Part shown: one piece after another, positions 1 through 5,139 of the stretch
How positions within the stretch are numbered: the stretch's first letter is position 1
Layout: the number at the start of each line of letters is the position of its first letter
DNA from: Candidatus Methanomethylophilaceae archaeon
GTDB lineage: Archaea > Thermoplasmatota > Thermoplasmata > Methanomassiliicoccales > Methanomethylophilaceae
DNA: 5,717 nt
Direction of reading: 5' to 3'
NCBI GenBank assembly: GCA_017616575.1
Contig: JAFZXW010000001.1
Location: 1 to 5,717, forward strand
Position numbers and translations under genes: made by a program
Notes under the pieces: generated by a model
Database searches by the model: none
What the model was told of the DNA's origin: nothing
Seen by the model: only the letters and a program-made list of their open reading frames with translations

Positions 1-1
1 C

Positions 2-310
2 CTCGACGTCATGGAATACGAGGACAGCAGCTACGAATTGGACGACAACTTCGACCTGCGCGTGTTCTATGTAATAAACGGCCGCATCGTCACGTATCTC
101 CCGGAGCTCGGAAAGTGCGACTTCCCGTCCGGATGGACTGACGCCGACATGAAGTCGAAGCTGGAGCCTTATCTGGAAACGATATTGGCCTGCGATGACG
201 GCCCCGCCCCCTTGGACAAGTATCTGAAGCGCATGGGGATCGAGGGCACGATGACCGTCGACCAGGCCGTGGACGACTACGTCCAGAGATACCTGCGCAT
301 GGTCATATGA
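2..310 (+). CDS. Small acidic protein of unknown function, probably 5'-partial
   Basis: I do not recognise this protein. The reading frame is open to the left edge. The first visible ATG is at 11 and would give 99 residues, but the ten bases before it hold no ribosome binding site, so the true start may lie outside the window. The N-terminus is rich in Asp and Glu, followed by a hydrophobic, possibly beta-strand segment (VFYVINGRIVTYL) and then helical-looking stretches with Lys/Leu and Val/Tyr spacing up to the C-terminus. There is no signal peptide, membrane segment or cysteine cluster, so a small soluble cytoplasmic protein is likely. It ends with TGA at 308-310 and overlaps the convergent mntP by eight bases. 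Coding status is supported by the end position and normal-looking amino-acid composition; function is unknown. Confidence 0.65.
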   Translation, partial: LDVMEYEDSSYELDDNFDLRVFYVINGRIVTYLPELGKCDFPSGWTDADMKSKLEPYLETILACDDGPAPLDKYLKRMGIEGTMTVDQAVDDYVQRYLRMVI

Positions 311-863
311 TCCCGAGGCCTTCGAGGAGTATCCTCAGCCCTATGGCTATGAGGATGATCCCTCCCACGGCCTCGGCCTTTCTTCCGAAGCGATCGCCGA
401 ACAGGCTCCCTATCCTCACCCCGGCCATCGACACGGCCAGCGTGACGATGCCGATCACCGCGGCGGGGACGAGGATCCCGTCTCCGTCCATGGCCATGGA
501 TATCCCGACGGCCAGCGCGTCTATGCTTGTGGCCAGGGCCAGCAACGCCATGGTCCTGACGCCCATGTCCCCGTCGACTTCCTCCTCCTCGCCCGACAGC
601 GCCTCGCGGACCATGTTGGCGCCTATTAGGAACAGCAGGACGGAGGCGATCCAATGGTCGTAGGACGAGACCAGCCCGTAGAACGAGGACCCCAGGAAAT
701 ATCCGATTATGGGCATCAACGCCTGGAACCCGCCGAACCATATCCCGGCCACGAGCATCGACTTCAAATCGGCCTTCCTTATCGCCAGCCCTTTGCAAAG
801 CGACACGGCGAAGGCGTCCATGGACAGCGCGACAGCCACAAGGAACAGCGCGACGGAATCCAT
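303..863 (-). CDS. mntP: Manganese efflux pump MntP
   Basis: MntP is an inner-membrane exporter that lowers cytosolic Mn2+ when the metal is in excess. The protein starting at 863 has 186 residues, matching the family (about 188 in E. coli). It shows two homologous halves, each opening with the family signature: SMDAFAVSLCKG around residue 16 and ATSIDALAVG around residue 115. The acidic residues D16 and D115 correspond to the conserved membrane aspartates needed for transport. Six hydrophobic segments can be traced, with an acidic loop (GEEEEVDGD, 91-99) between the halves. A second ATG at 875 would add four residues (MPGP), but 863 aligns with the family N-terminus and lies about 26 bases from a TATA-like box. 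The start lies inside the end of the upstream DUF1848 gene, and the stop overlaps the convergent gene. No yybP-ykoY-type manganese riboswitch can fit before it, because the upstream DNA is coding. Confidence 0.95.
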   Translation of the reverse strand: MDSVALFLVAVALSMDAFAVSLCKGLAIRKADLKSMLVAGIWFGGFQALMPIIGYFLGSSFYGLVSSYDHWIASVLLFLIGANMVREALSGEEEEVDGDMGVRTMALLALATSIDALAVGISMAMDGDGILVPAAVIGIVTLAVSMAGVRIGSLFGDRFGRKAEAVGGIILIAIGLRILLEGLGII

Positions 864-1828
864 GGGTCCCGGCATGGAGCGTCGAAAAAATAAAGGTAAC
901 CTCGCAGGAAGTCGTCGAGGCGGCTGGCACCGCGGCCCTTCAGGTCTACGACCCTGTCGCGGGGGGAGACGGAGCCCCACAGCATCTCGGACTCCTCGCA
1001 GCAGAGCCTGGTGCCCCTGCGGTCCGGGGCGGTGCGGGCGGCGTAGCAGTAGACGCATCCGTGGGAGCAGGTGTCGTATTCGCCGATGTCCACGCTCTTG
1101 ACGCACCTGCACCTCTCCCTGGAGCCTTTCCCGCCGGTCTCGAAAGGTATCCCCAATGACGTCATCACGGCCCTGTCCAGGCATCCGCGCGGCTCTATCC
1201 CGAACTCCGATAGGTCCCTCCCCGGGCAGCACATGCTCAGCGACATCCCGTACTCCCCCGCGGTATGGACGGCCATGCGGATGAACGCGTCCTGCTCCTC
1301 CCTGGTCACGCTCCTGAACGCCCCGGGTCCGGACACGGACAGGAGCTTCCCGTAGACGTCGACGAAGCTGAACACGCACCTGTCCGTCCATTCGGACGCG
1401 GACCTGCACAGGAGGTCGAACTTGCGGCTGTGGTACCCCATCCCCTTCCCGTCGGAGAACACGACCGGGTCGTACCTCCAGACCATCCTGTCGCGCCCGA
1501 TGCGTCCGGCGATCTCCGCGCACGCGTCGTTAACGTCGGCCTTCGGAGGCACCCCTGGCTCAAGGTCCTTCCCGTACGGGGTCATGGTCACCTGGAACAG
1601 CGAGACCAGCCCCAAGGAGCCGATCTCCCTCATGTGCGGGACCATGGGCGCGGGGTTCTTGGTCATGAACACGATGCAGTCGACGTCGGACCGGGTCAGG
1701 CCGACGCGGTAGACCACGTTGCGGGACACCGGGTTCCTCACCAGGGCCTCGCCCGCGCGAAGACGGTTCATCATCCACTCCGAATGGAAGGCGGGGATGT
1801 CGGTGCGGCGGCTGGCGCAGATGATCAC
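779..1828 (-). CDS. DUF1848 family protein with C-terminal CX3CX2C motif
   Basis: The 349-residue product opens with the family hallmark SRRTDIPAF (residues 6-14), followed by LVRNP (29-33), FMTKNPAP (54-61) and WRYDPVVF (117-124). Near the C-terminus comes CRC (240-242), then YDTCSHGCVYCYA, whose C254, C258 and C261 form CX3CX2C, the spacing of a radical-SAM 4Fe-4S site and similar to spore-photolyase-like proteins. The biochemical role of the family is unknown to me; an iron-sulfur enzyme is an inference. The start is GTG at 1828: it places the conserved N-terminus exactly, an upstream ATG at 1830 is in another frame, and a G-run lies a few bases before. The recognisable family part ends near residue 309 (LDDFL). 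The last ~40 residues are Cys/Trp/Pro-rich, are largely encoded over the mntP start (85-base overlap), and are probably not functionally constrained. The gene is divergent from the methyltransferase gene. Confidence 0.88.
   Translation of the reverse strand: MIICASRRTDIPAFHSEWMMNRLRAGEALVRNPVSRNVVYRVGLTRSDVDCIVFMTKNPAPMVPHMREIGSLGLVSLFQVTMTPYGKDLEPGVPPKADVNDACAEIAGRIGRDRMVWRYDPVVFSDGKGMGYHSRKFDLLCRSASEWTDRCVFSFVDVYGKLLSVSGPGAFRSVTREEQDAFIRMAVHTAGEYGMSLSMCCPGRDLSEFGIEPRGCLDRAVMTSLGIPFETGGKGSRERCRCVKSVDIGEYDTCSHGCVYCYAARTAPDRRGTRLCCEESEMLWGSVSPRDRVVDLKGRGASRLDDFLRGYLYFFDAPCRDPWIPSRCSLWLSRCPWTPSPCRFAKGWR
885..894 (-). promoter_or_regulatory. TATA-like box of mntP inside the DUF1848 gene
   Basis: On the minus strand this reads TTTATTTTTT, ten consecutive A/T bases in an otherwise GC-rich region. 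Its centre is about 26 bases before the mntP ATG at 863, the usual archaeal distance from TATA box to transcription start. It therefore predicts a leaderless mntP mRNA, which agrees with the lack of a ribosome binding site there. It would let mntP be transcribed independently although the box is within the DUF1848 reading frame. This is inferred from position and composition only. Confidence 0.5.
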
Positions 1829-1849
1829 ATGGCCCCCGACGGCAATGGA

Positions 1850-1857
1850 GAATATAT
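1850..1857 (-). promoter_or_regulatory. TATA-like box of the DUF1848 gene
   Basis: The minus strand reads ATATATTC within CCGATATATTCTCC. Its centre lies about 26 bases before the GTG start at 1828, so transcription would begin at or next to the start codon and give a leaderless mRNA. Position and AT-content are the only evidence. Confidence 0.55.
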
Positions 1858-1875
1858 CGGATGCGCAAGGCTGGA

Positions 1876-1886
1876 TGCTTGAAGCA
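1876..1886. repeat. Short palindrome between divergent promoters
   Basis: TGCTTGAAGCA is a perfect inverted repeat with 5-base arms around a single G. It lies between the two outward-facing TATA-like boxes, where a shared regulator could bind. A repeat this short can arise by chance, so an operator role is only a possibility. Confidence 0.25.
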
Positions 1887-1893
1887 AGACGGA

Positions 1894-1902
1894 ACTAATA
1901 TA
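1894..1902 (+). promoter_or_regulatory. TATA-like box of the methyltransferase gene
   Basis: ACTAATATA lies with its centre about 28-30 bases before the ATG at 1928. The predicted transcription start is therefore at 1924-1928, giving a leaderless or nearly leaderless mRNA. It sits about 45 bases from the opposite-facing TATA box of the DUF1848 gene. Confidence 0.55.
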
Positions 1903-1905
1903 CGT

Positions 1906-1919
1906 CGATAATTGTATCG
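1906..1919. repeat. Inverted repeat CGATA-N4-TATCG at the methyltransferase promoter
   Basis: CGATA (1906-1910) and TATCG (1915-1919) are perfect 5-base arms around ATTG. Outside them, TACGT (1901-1905) pairs with ACGTA (1924-1928), leaving GGGG unpaired on the right side. The repeat fills the space between the TATA box and the start codon, a typical place for an archaeal repressor operator. No regulator is encoded in the window. Confidence 0.35.
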
Positions 1920-1927
1920 GGGGACGT

Positions 1928-2427
1928 ATGGGATATGGTTGCATCTTTTCCAGAGTGACGCTGATTGGGACGATCAGCATATGCGAGGACGGAGACGGGA
2001 ACCTCACCGGGGTGTTCCTTCCCAACTCCAACCTGCCGGTGATGGATGTTTCCGAATCCGAGGTCATATCCGAGGCGTTCGGCCAGATCGACGAATACCT
2101 CAGCGGCAAGAGAAGGAAGTTCGACCTCCCCCTGGACTACGGCTGCACCGGGTTCCGCAGGGCCGTGCTGGAGAACGTGGAAAGGATACCATACGGCGAG
2201 ACGCGCACCTACAAGGAAATAGCCGCCGAAGCGGGGTCCCCCAGGGCGTTCATGGCCGCCGGGTCCGTGTGCGCCTCGAACCCGCTGCCGATAATAATAC
2301 CGTGCCACAGGGTCCTCCCTGCGAACGGCGGCATAGGCAACTACGCCGGCGGCGAGGCCCTCAAGAAGAGGCTCCTCGACCACGAGAAGTCGATGCTGCG
2401 ATCGCTTCTTCGAACAGAGCTCCCTGA
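1928..2427 (+). CDS. ogt: Methylated-DNA--protein-cysteine methyltransferase (MGMT/Ogt); C-terminal end uncertain
   Basis: This suicide repair protein transfers alkyl groups from O6-alkylguanine in DNA to its own cysteine. The N-terminal ~70 residues are the variable domain. The conserved DNA-binding domain follows: GFRRAVLENVERIPYGETRTYKEIA (75-99), then NPLPIIIPCHRVL with acceptor C126 in PCHRV, then GNYAGGEALKKRLLDHEK (137-154), the normal end of the family. Y95 matches the conserved active-site helix tyrosine. At the position of the arginine finger (RAVG in most relatives, R128 in human MGMT) this protein has M109 (FMAAG). The ATG at 1928 follows GGGGG with short spacing and a TATA-like box. 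No in-frame stop occurs after residue 154: the frame stays open to 3388, antisense to the next two genes. The end given here is the TGA at 2425-2427 in the neighbouring frame, reached if one base is missing downstream of about 2389. That would give about 166 residues, a normal length. Confidence 0.85.
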
Positions 2428-2968
2428 CCAGCCTTTCTATCTCGTCGGCGTTCTCCTCGCCCACCCTGGCGCCCTTGCGCTCGAGGAACGTCCAGCCCCT
2501 CTTCTCGCACTCCTCCTTGAAGTCGGGGGACGTGACGGCGATGAGCTTCCCGTCTTCGATCTGGTCCGCCTTCAGGAACATGGCGAACATGTCCTTCGGG
2601 ATGCAGAATATGACCTTGTCGAACGGACGGCAGAGGTACGAGACCTGCTCCACGAAGTGCTTGGCCTCGTCGACGAACTCGTACTCCTCCTTGTTGGACA
2701 TCACGCGGGGGTAGCTGTCGATGACGTAGTTCCCGGGAACGAACCCGTACCTGGTGGTGATGACGCCGTAGGAGACGTCGCAGAGCTTCCTCCCCTTCTC
2801 GTCCGTCGCGGTGTCCAGGCGGGCCACCAGGCTCTTGACCTCGGTCACCCTGCCTCCGAACATGTTGAAGGCGCTGTCGACCCCCTTGCTCCTGAAGACT
2901 GTGCCGTCGTTGGTCACCACGAGGATGCGCACGGACGTCTTCATCTCCGTCATTATCTTCGTTTCCAT
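2361..2968 (-). CDS. Protein of unknown function coupled to hypD; C-terminal end uncertain
   Basis: I do not recognise this protein. The credible part is about 190-200 residues: a beta strand (SVRILVVTNDG, 12-22), GVITTRYGFVPGNYVIDSYP (68-87), FDKVIFCIPKDMFAMFL (116-132), KLIAVTSPDFKEECEKRGW (141-159) and a Glu/Arg-rich helix (173-186). The alternating strands and helices suggest a small soluble Rossmann-like or alpha/beta protein. The TRYGFV-to-SYP stretch faintly resembles the GLV..PY region of DUF6884-type proteins, but I cannot confirm this. Cysteines at 63, 113, 122, 153 and 185 form no tight motif. The start at 2968 has GAGG eight bases upstream and overlaps hypD by 16 bases; an alternative ATG at 2953 overlaps the hypD stop as TAATG. 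The in-frame reading never stops at a sensible end but runs antisense through the methyltransferase gene to 1895. The end given is the TGA at 2361-2363 in the adjacent frame, assuming one missing base. Position suggests a link to hydrogenase maturation, by association only. Confidence 0.7.
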
Positions 2969-4053
2969 GATCGCAGCCTCTTCGATCCGAGCCTGTACGA
3001 TATGCTGCAGTTGCCCTCGGCGGACACCATGCACGGCCCCATCGGGTTCGAAGGCTTGCAGACCTTCCCGAACATGGGGCACTGCTCCGACCTTATCAGC
3101 CCTCTGAGGACGTCCCCGCACCTGCAACCGTTCGCCTCCTCCTTGACCTCGGGGGTGCGGGCCAGGATGTCCTCGTGGACCTTCGTGGCGTCGTGCTCCT
3201 CGAAGCGCGGCTTGAGGGACAGGGCGCTCTTGGGGATGACCGGGAACCCTCTCCAGGAGCGGTCCACCGGCGTGAACGTCTCCTCCATCAGGCGCAGGGC
3301 TATGGGGTTGCCCTCGGGCCTCACCAGCCTGGTGTACTCGTTCTCCACCTCGGCGCGGCCCTCGCGGATCTGCCTGCAGAGCATGTAGCAGGACATCAGG
3401 AGGTCCAGGGGCTCGAACCCGGCGACCACCTGCGGGAGGCCGTGGACCTCGGAGATCGGGCGGAACATGGACAGCCCGGTGATGACGGCGACGTGCCCCG
3501 GCTCGATGAAGCCGTCGATGGTCGACTCTCCGAGAGACAGGAGCGAGTCGAGGATCGGGGGGCAGATGCGGTGGCAGCTGTACACGCTGAAGTTCTCGGG
3601 GCAGTCTGGCGCATGGAGGGGGACGCAGGTCGACGGGGCGGTGGTCTCGAACCCCACCCCCACGAACACCAGGGGCTTCTCCTGCGCCTTGGCCATGGCG
3701 ACCGCGTCGTCGATGGAGTAGACGATCCTCACGTCCGCGCCGTCCGCCTTGGCGTCGAAAAGGGACCCGATGGTCGTCGGGACCCTCATCATGTCCCCGA
3801 ACGCGGTGACCGTGACCCCGTTGCGCGCCAGAGTGATGGCGTCGGCTATCTCATGGCTGGTGGTGACGCACACGGGGCATCCAGGCCCTTGAGCGATCTC
3901 GACGCCGACGTCCTTGAGCATCTCCTCCAGGCCGAAGCGGACGATGGTGTCCTGGTGCGTCCCGCATATGTGCATGAACTTGGCCTTGACGCCCATGTCG
4001 CCGATGCCTTTCAGAATCTTCTTCGCGGTCTCCTCGTCCCTGTACTTGAACAT
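2953..4053 (-). CDS. hypD: Hydrogenase maturation protein HypD
   Basis: HypD works with HypC as the scaffold on which the Fe(CN)2CO unit of NiFe-hydrogenases is built in the cytoplasm. The 366-residue protein is full length for the family. Its conserved cysteine motifs are all present: HICGTHQDT with C30, GPGCPVC with C59 and C62, and GFETTAPS (134-141). The C-terminal region has cysteines C310, C312, C325, C332, C341 and C349 in the family arrangement (CRCGDVLRG, CPMFGKVC, GPCMVSAEGNC), which carries the 4Fe-4S cluster. The ATG at 4053 follows a strong GGAGGAGG ribosome binding site and gives the family N-terminus. The gene overlaps the end of hypA by 43 bases and the next gene by 16 bases, consistent with translational coupling. 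hypC, its obligate partner, is not in the window. The last ~11 residues are Arg/Lys-rich and extend slightly past the usual end. Confidence 0.97.
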   Translation of the reverse strand: MFKYRDEETAKKILKGIGDMGVKAKFMHICGTHQDTIVRFGLEEMLKDVGVEIAQGPGCPVCVTTSHEIADAITLARNGVTVTAFGDMMRVPTTIGSLFDAKADGADVRIVYSIDDAVAMAKAQEKPLVFVGVGFETTAPSTCVPLHAPDCPENFSVYSCHRICPPILDSLLSLGESTIDGFIEPGHVAVITGLSMFRPISEVHGLPQVVAGFEPLDLLMSCYMLCRQIREGRAEVENEYTRLVRPEGNPIALRLMEETFTPVDRSWRGFPVIPKSALSLKPRFEEHDATKVHEDILARTPEVKEEANGCRCGDVLRGLIRSEQCPMFGKVCKPSNPMGPCMVSAEGNCSISYRLGSKRLRSWKRR

Positions 4054-4433
4054 CGTTCCTCCTCCTCTATGTCCATGCTCCTGACTGCGCAGGTCTGGCC
4101 CTTGACCACCGTGACCGGCCCGCCGCATTCCGGACAGGCCAGCACGGGGATCGGATGCTCTCCGAAACCCGGGTCGGACAAGACCTTCGCCGGCCCGGTA
4201 TGCCCGCAAGACTTGCATGAGAGCACTATCGGCTCGTGCTCGATTATGAACTCGGACCCTTCCAGGACCGTCCCGCGGGTCACGATCTCGTACGCGAAGG
4301 ACATCTGCTCCTCGCCCAGGTTCGTGAGGTCCCCGATGACGGCGGTGACGCTGTTTACCTTGGTCACCTTGTACTTCGAAAGCTCGTCCAGGACCGCCGA
4401 GACCAGGCTGGACACGACCGACACCTCATGCAT
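4011..4433 (-). CDS. hypA: Hydrogenase nickel incorporation protein HypA
   Basis: HypA is a nickel metallochaperone that, with HypB, loads nickel into NiFe-hydrogenase precursors. The 140-residue product starts with MHE, whose His2 and neighbouring backbone bind nickel. The alpha/beta nickel domain is followed by a zinc domain with LSCKSCG (C73, C76) and LACPECGG (C100, C103). The ~23-residue stretch between the two CXXC pairs is longer than in bacterial HypA and is typical of archaeal members. The family part ends near residue 121 (RSMDIE). The remaining residues are read through the hypD ribosome binding site and start: GAGGAGGAG here encodes EEE while serving as the hypD Shine-Dalgarno. 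The ATG at 4433 has no ribosome binding site; a weak TATA-like sequence about 24 bases upstream suggests a leaderless start. nth ends 22 bases upstream. Confidence 0.96.
   Translation of the reverse strand: MHEVSVVSSLVSAVLDELSKYKVTKVNSVTAVIGDLTNLGEEQMSFAYEIVTRGTVLEGSEFIIEHEPIVLSCKSCGHTGPAKVLSDPGFGEHPIPVLACPECGGPVTVVKGQTCAVRSMDIEEEERCSSTGTRRPRRRF
4061..4068 (-). promoter_or_regulatory. hypD ribosome binding site inside hypA
   Basis: On the minus strand GAGGAGGA precedes the hypD ATG (4053) with about seven bases between, matching the anti-Shine-Dalgarno of 16S rRNA. It lies within the last codons of hypA, where it encodes the run of glutamates, and therefore supports the start at 4053 and coupled translation of the two maturation genes. 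Confidence 0.6.
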
Positions 4434-4452
4434 CGGACGGTAATGGGGCGGT

Positions 4453-4461
4453 TGATTAAGA
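4453..4461 (-). promoter_or_regulatory. Possible TATA-like box of hypA
   Basis: The minus strand reads CTTAATCAA, centred about 24 bases before the hypA ATG, and overlaps the nth stop codon. The match to an archaeal TATA box is weak. The distance and the lack of a hypA ribosome binding site favour a leaderless hypA-hypD transcript besides read-through from nth. Confidence 0.35.
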
Positions 4462-5139
4462 ATGGTTCGGATGCACGCGTCGGAGAACGCTCCGCCCGTG
4501 GTCGCAGAGGTCCCTCACGACGCACAGATGGCACCTGGGGCGGTTCGGTAGGCAGACCACCTGGCCGTGGCGGACGAGGTACCGGTTGATGTCCGACCAG
4601 CGCTCCTCCGGGGTGATGCGCATGAGCTCCATCTCGGTCTGCTCCGGAGTCTTGGTGGAAACCAGCCCCATGAGGTTGGAGATCCTGTGCACGTGGGTGT
4701 CGACGCAGACCGAGGGGATGTCCATGGCGTAGGACCTGACGCACGCGGCGGTCTTGCGCCCGACCATCGGCAGCGTGACCAGGACGTCGGTGTCGGACGG
4801 GACCTCGCCGCCGTAGTCGTCGATTATGATCCTGCAGCAGTCGACGATGGCCTTCGACTTCTGCCTCGGGAACCCGGCGGGGCGGACGAGCTCCGCGACC
4901 TCCTCCGGATCGGCGCAAGCGATGGCCTCCATGGTCCCGAACCTCCAGAACAGGCTGTCCGAGGCCCTGCGGGTGTTGTCGTCCTTCGTGCGCTGGGACA
5001 GTATCGTCGCTATCAGCACGTGGAACGAGTCGGCCGGCCACTCCGGGTTGAGGCCCTCGGAGTTCCTGCCGGGGTAGGCGCCCCTAGTGTACTCCTTGGA
5101 GAGCCTGTTCAAGATCTCGCATACTCTTCCTGCATCCAT
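4456..5139 (-). CDS. nth: Endonuclease III (DNA glycosylase/AP lyase)
   Basis: Endonuclease III removes oxidised pyrimidines from DNA and cleaves the resulting abasic site by beta-elimination. The 227-residue protein is of family length (E. coli Nth 211). It has SQRTKDDNT (48-56) of the first helical domain, the helix-hairpin-helix LPMVGRKTA with catalytic lysine K129, the VDTHVHRISN motif with catalytic aspartate D147, and the C-terminal 4Fe-4S loop C196-X6-C203-X2-C206-X5-C212. All catalytic and cluster residues are intact. The usual NRLG after the aspartate motif is NLMG here. The ATG at 5139 gives the normal N-terminus and follows GGAGG with about ten bases' spacing. It overlaps the upstream ligase gene by 31 bases, so the two are probably co-transcribed. 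Confidence 0.96.
   Translation of the reverse strand: MDAGRVCEILNRLSKEYTRGAYPGRNSEGLNPEWPADSFHVLIATILSQRTKDDNTRRASDSLFWRFGTMEAIACADPEEVAELVRPAGFPRQKSKAIVDCCRIIIDDYGGEVPSDTDVLVTLPMVGRKTAACVRSYAMDIPSVCVDTHVHRISNLMGLVSTKTPEQTEMELMRITPEERWSDINRYLVRHGQVVCLPNRPRCHLCVVRDLCDHGRSVLRRVHPNHS

Larger units (their letters stand above)
1831..1927. other. Divergent intergenic promoter region
   Basis: This 97-base gap separates the divergent DUF1848 and methyltransferase genes and is the only intergenic stretch longer than 25 bases in the window. It holds two outward-facing TATA-like boxes and two small inverted repeats (described separately). It is clearly richer in A/T than the surrounding genes. No small ORF or structured RNA is evident. 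Confidence 0.7.

Noticed and set aside
864..1523. N-terminal extension of MntP giving a 406-residue protein
   Set aside because: The extension is an Arg/Gly-rich out-of-frame reading of the DUF1848 gene; MntP is complete from 863.
1265..1882. 205-codon + strand ORF opposite DUF1848
   Set aside because: The composition is rich in His, Asp, Val and Gly as expected for antisense, and DUF1848 on the other strand has clear family motifs.
1895..2360. C-terminal extension of the unknown minus-strand protein
   Set aside because: It is the exact antisense of the methyltransferase domain, in codon register, and has no protein-like features of its own.
2380..2430. Intrinsic terminator between the convergent genes
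   Set aside because: There is no T-run on either strand and no GC-rich hairpin followed by T residues.
1928..3388. A single 486-residue methyltransferase fusion protein
   Set aside because: Everything after about residue 160 is the antisense of the unknown gene and hypD, with His/Val/Leu/Asp-rich composition typical of antisense frames in high-GC DNA.
3175..4443. Long + strand ORF (422 codons) opposite hypD and hypA
   Set aside because: It mirrors two unmistakable genes; the composition is Asp/Gly/His/Arg-rich with no recognisable motif.
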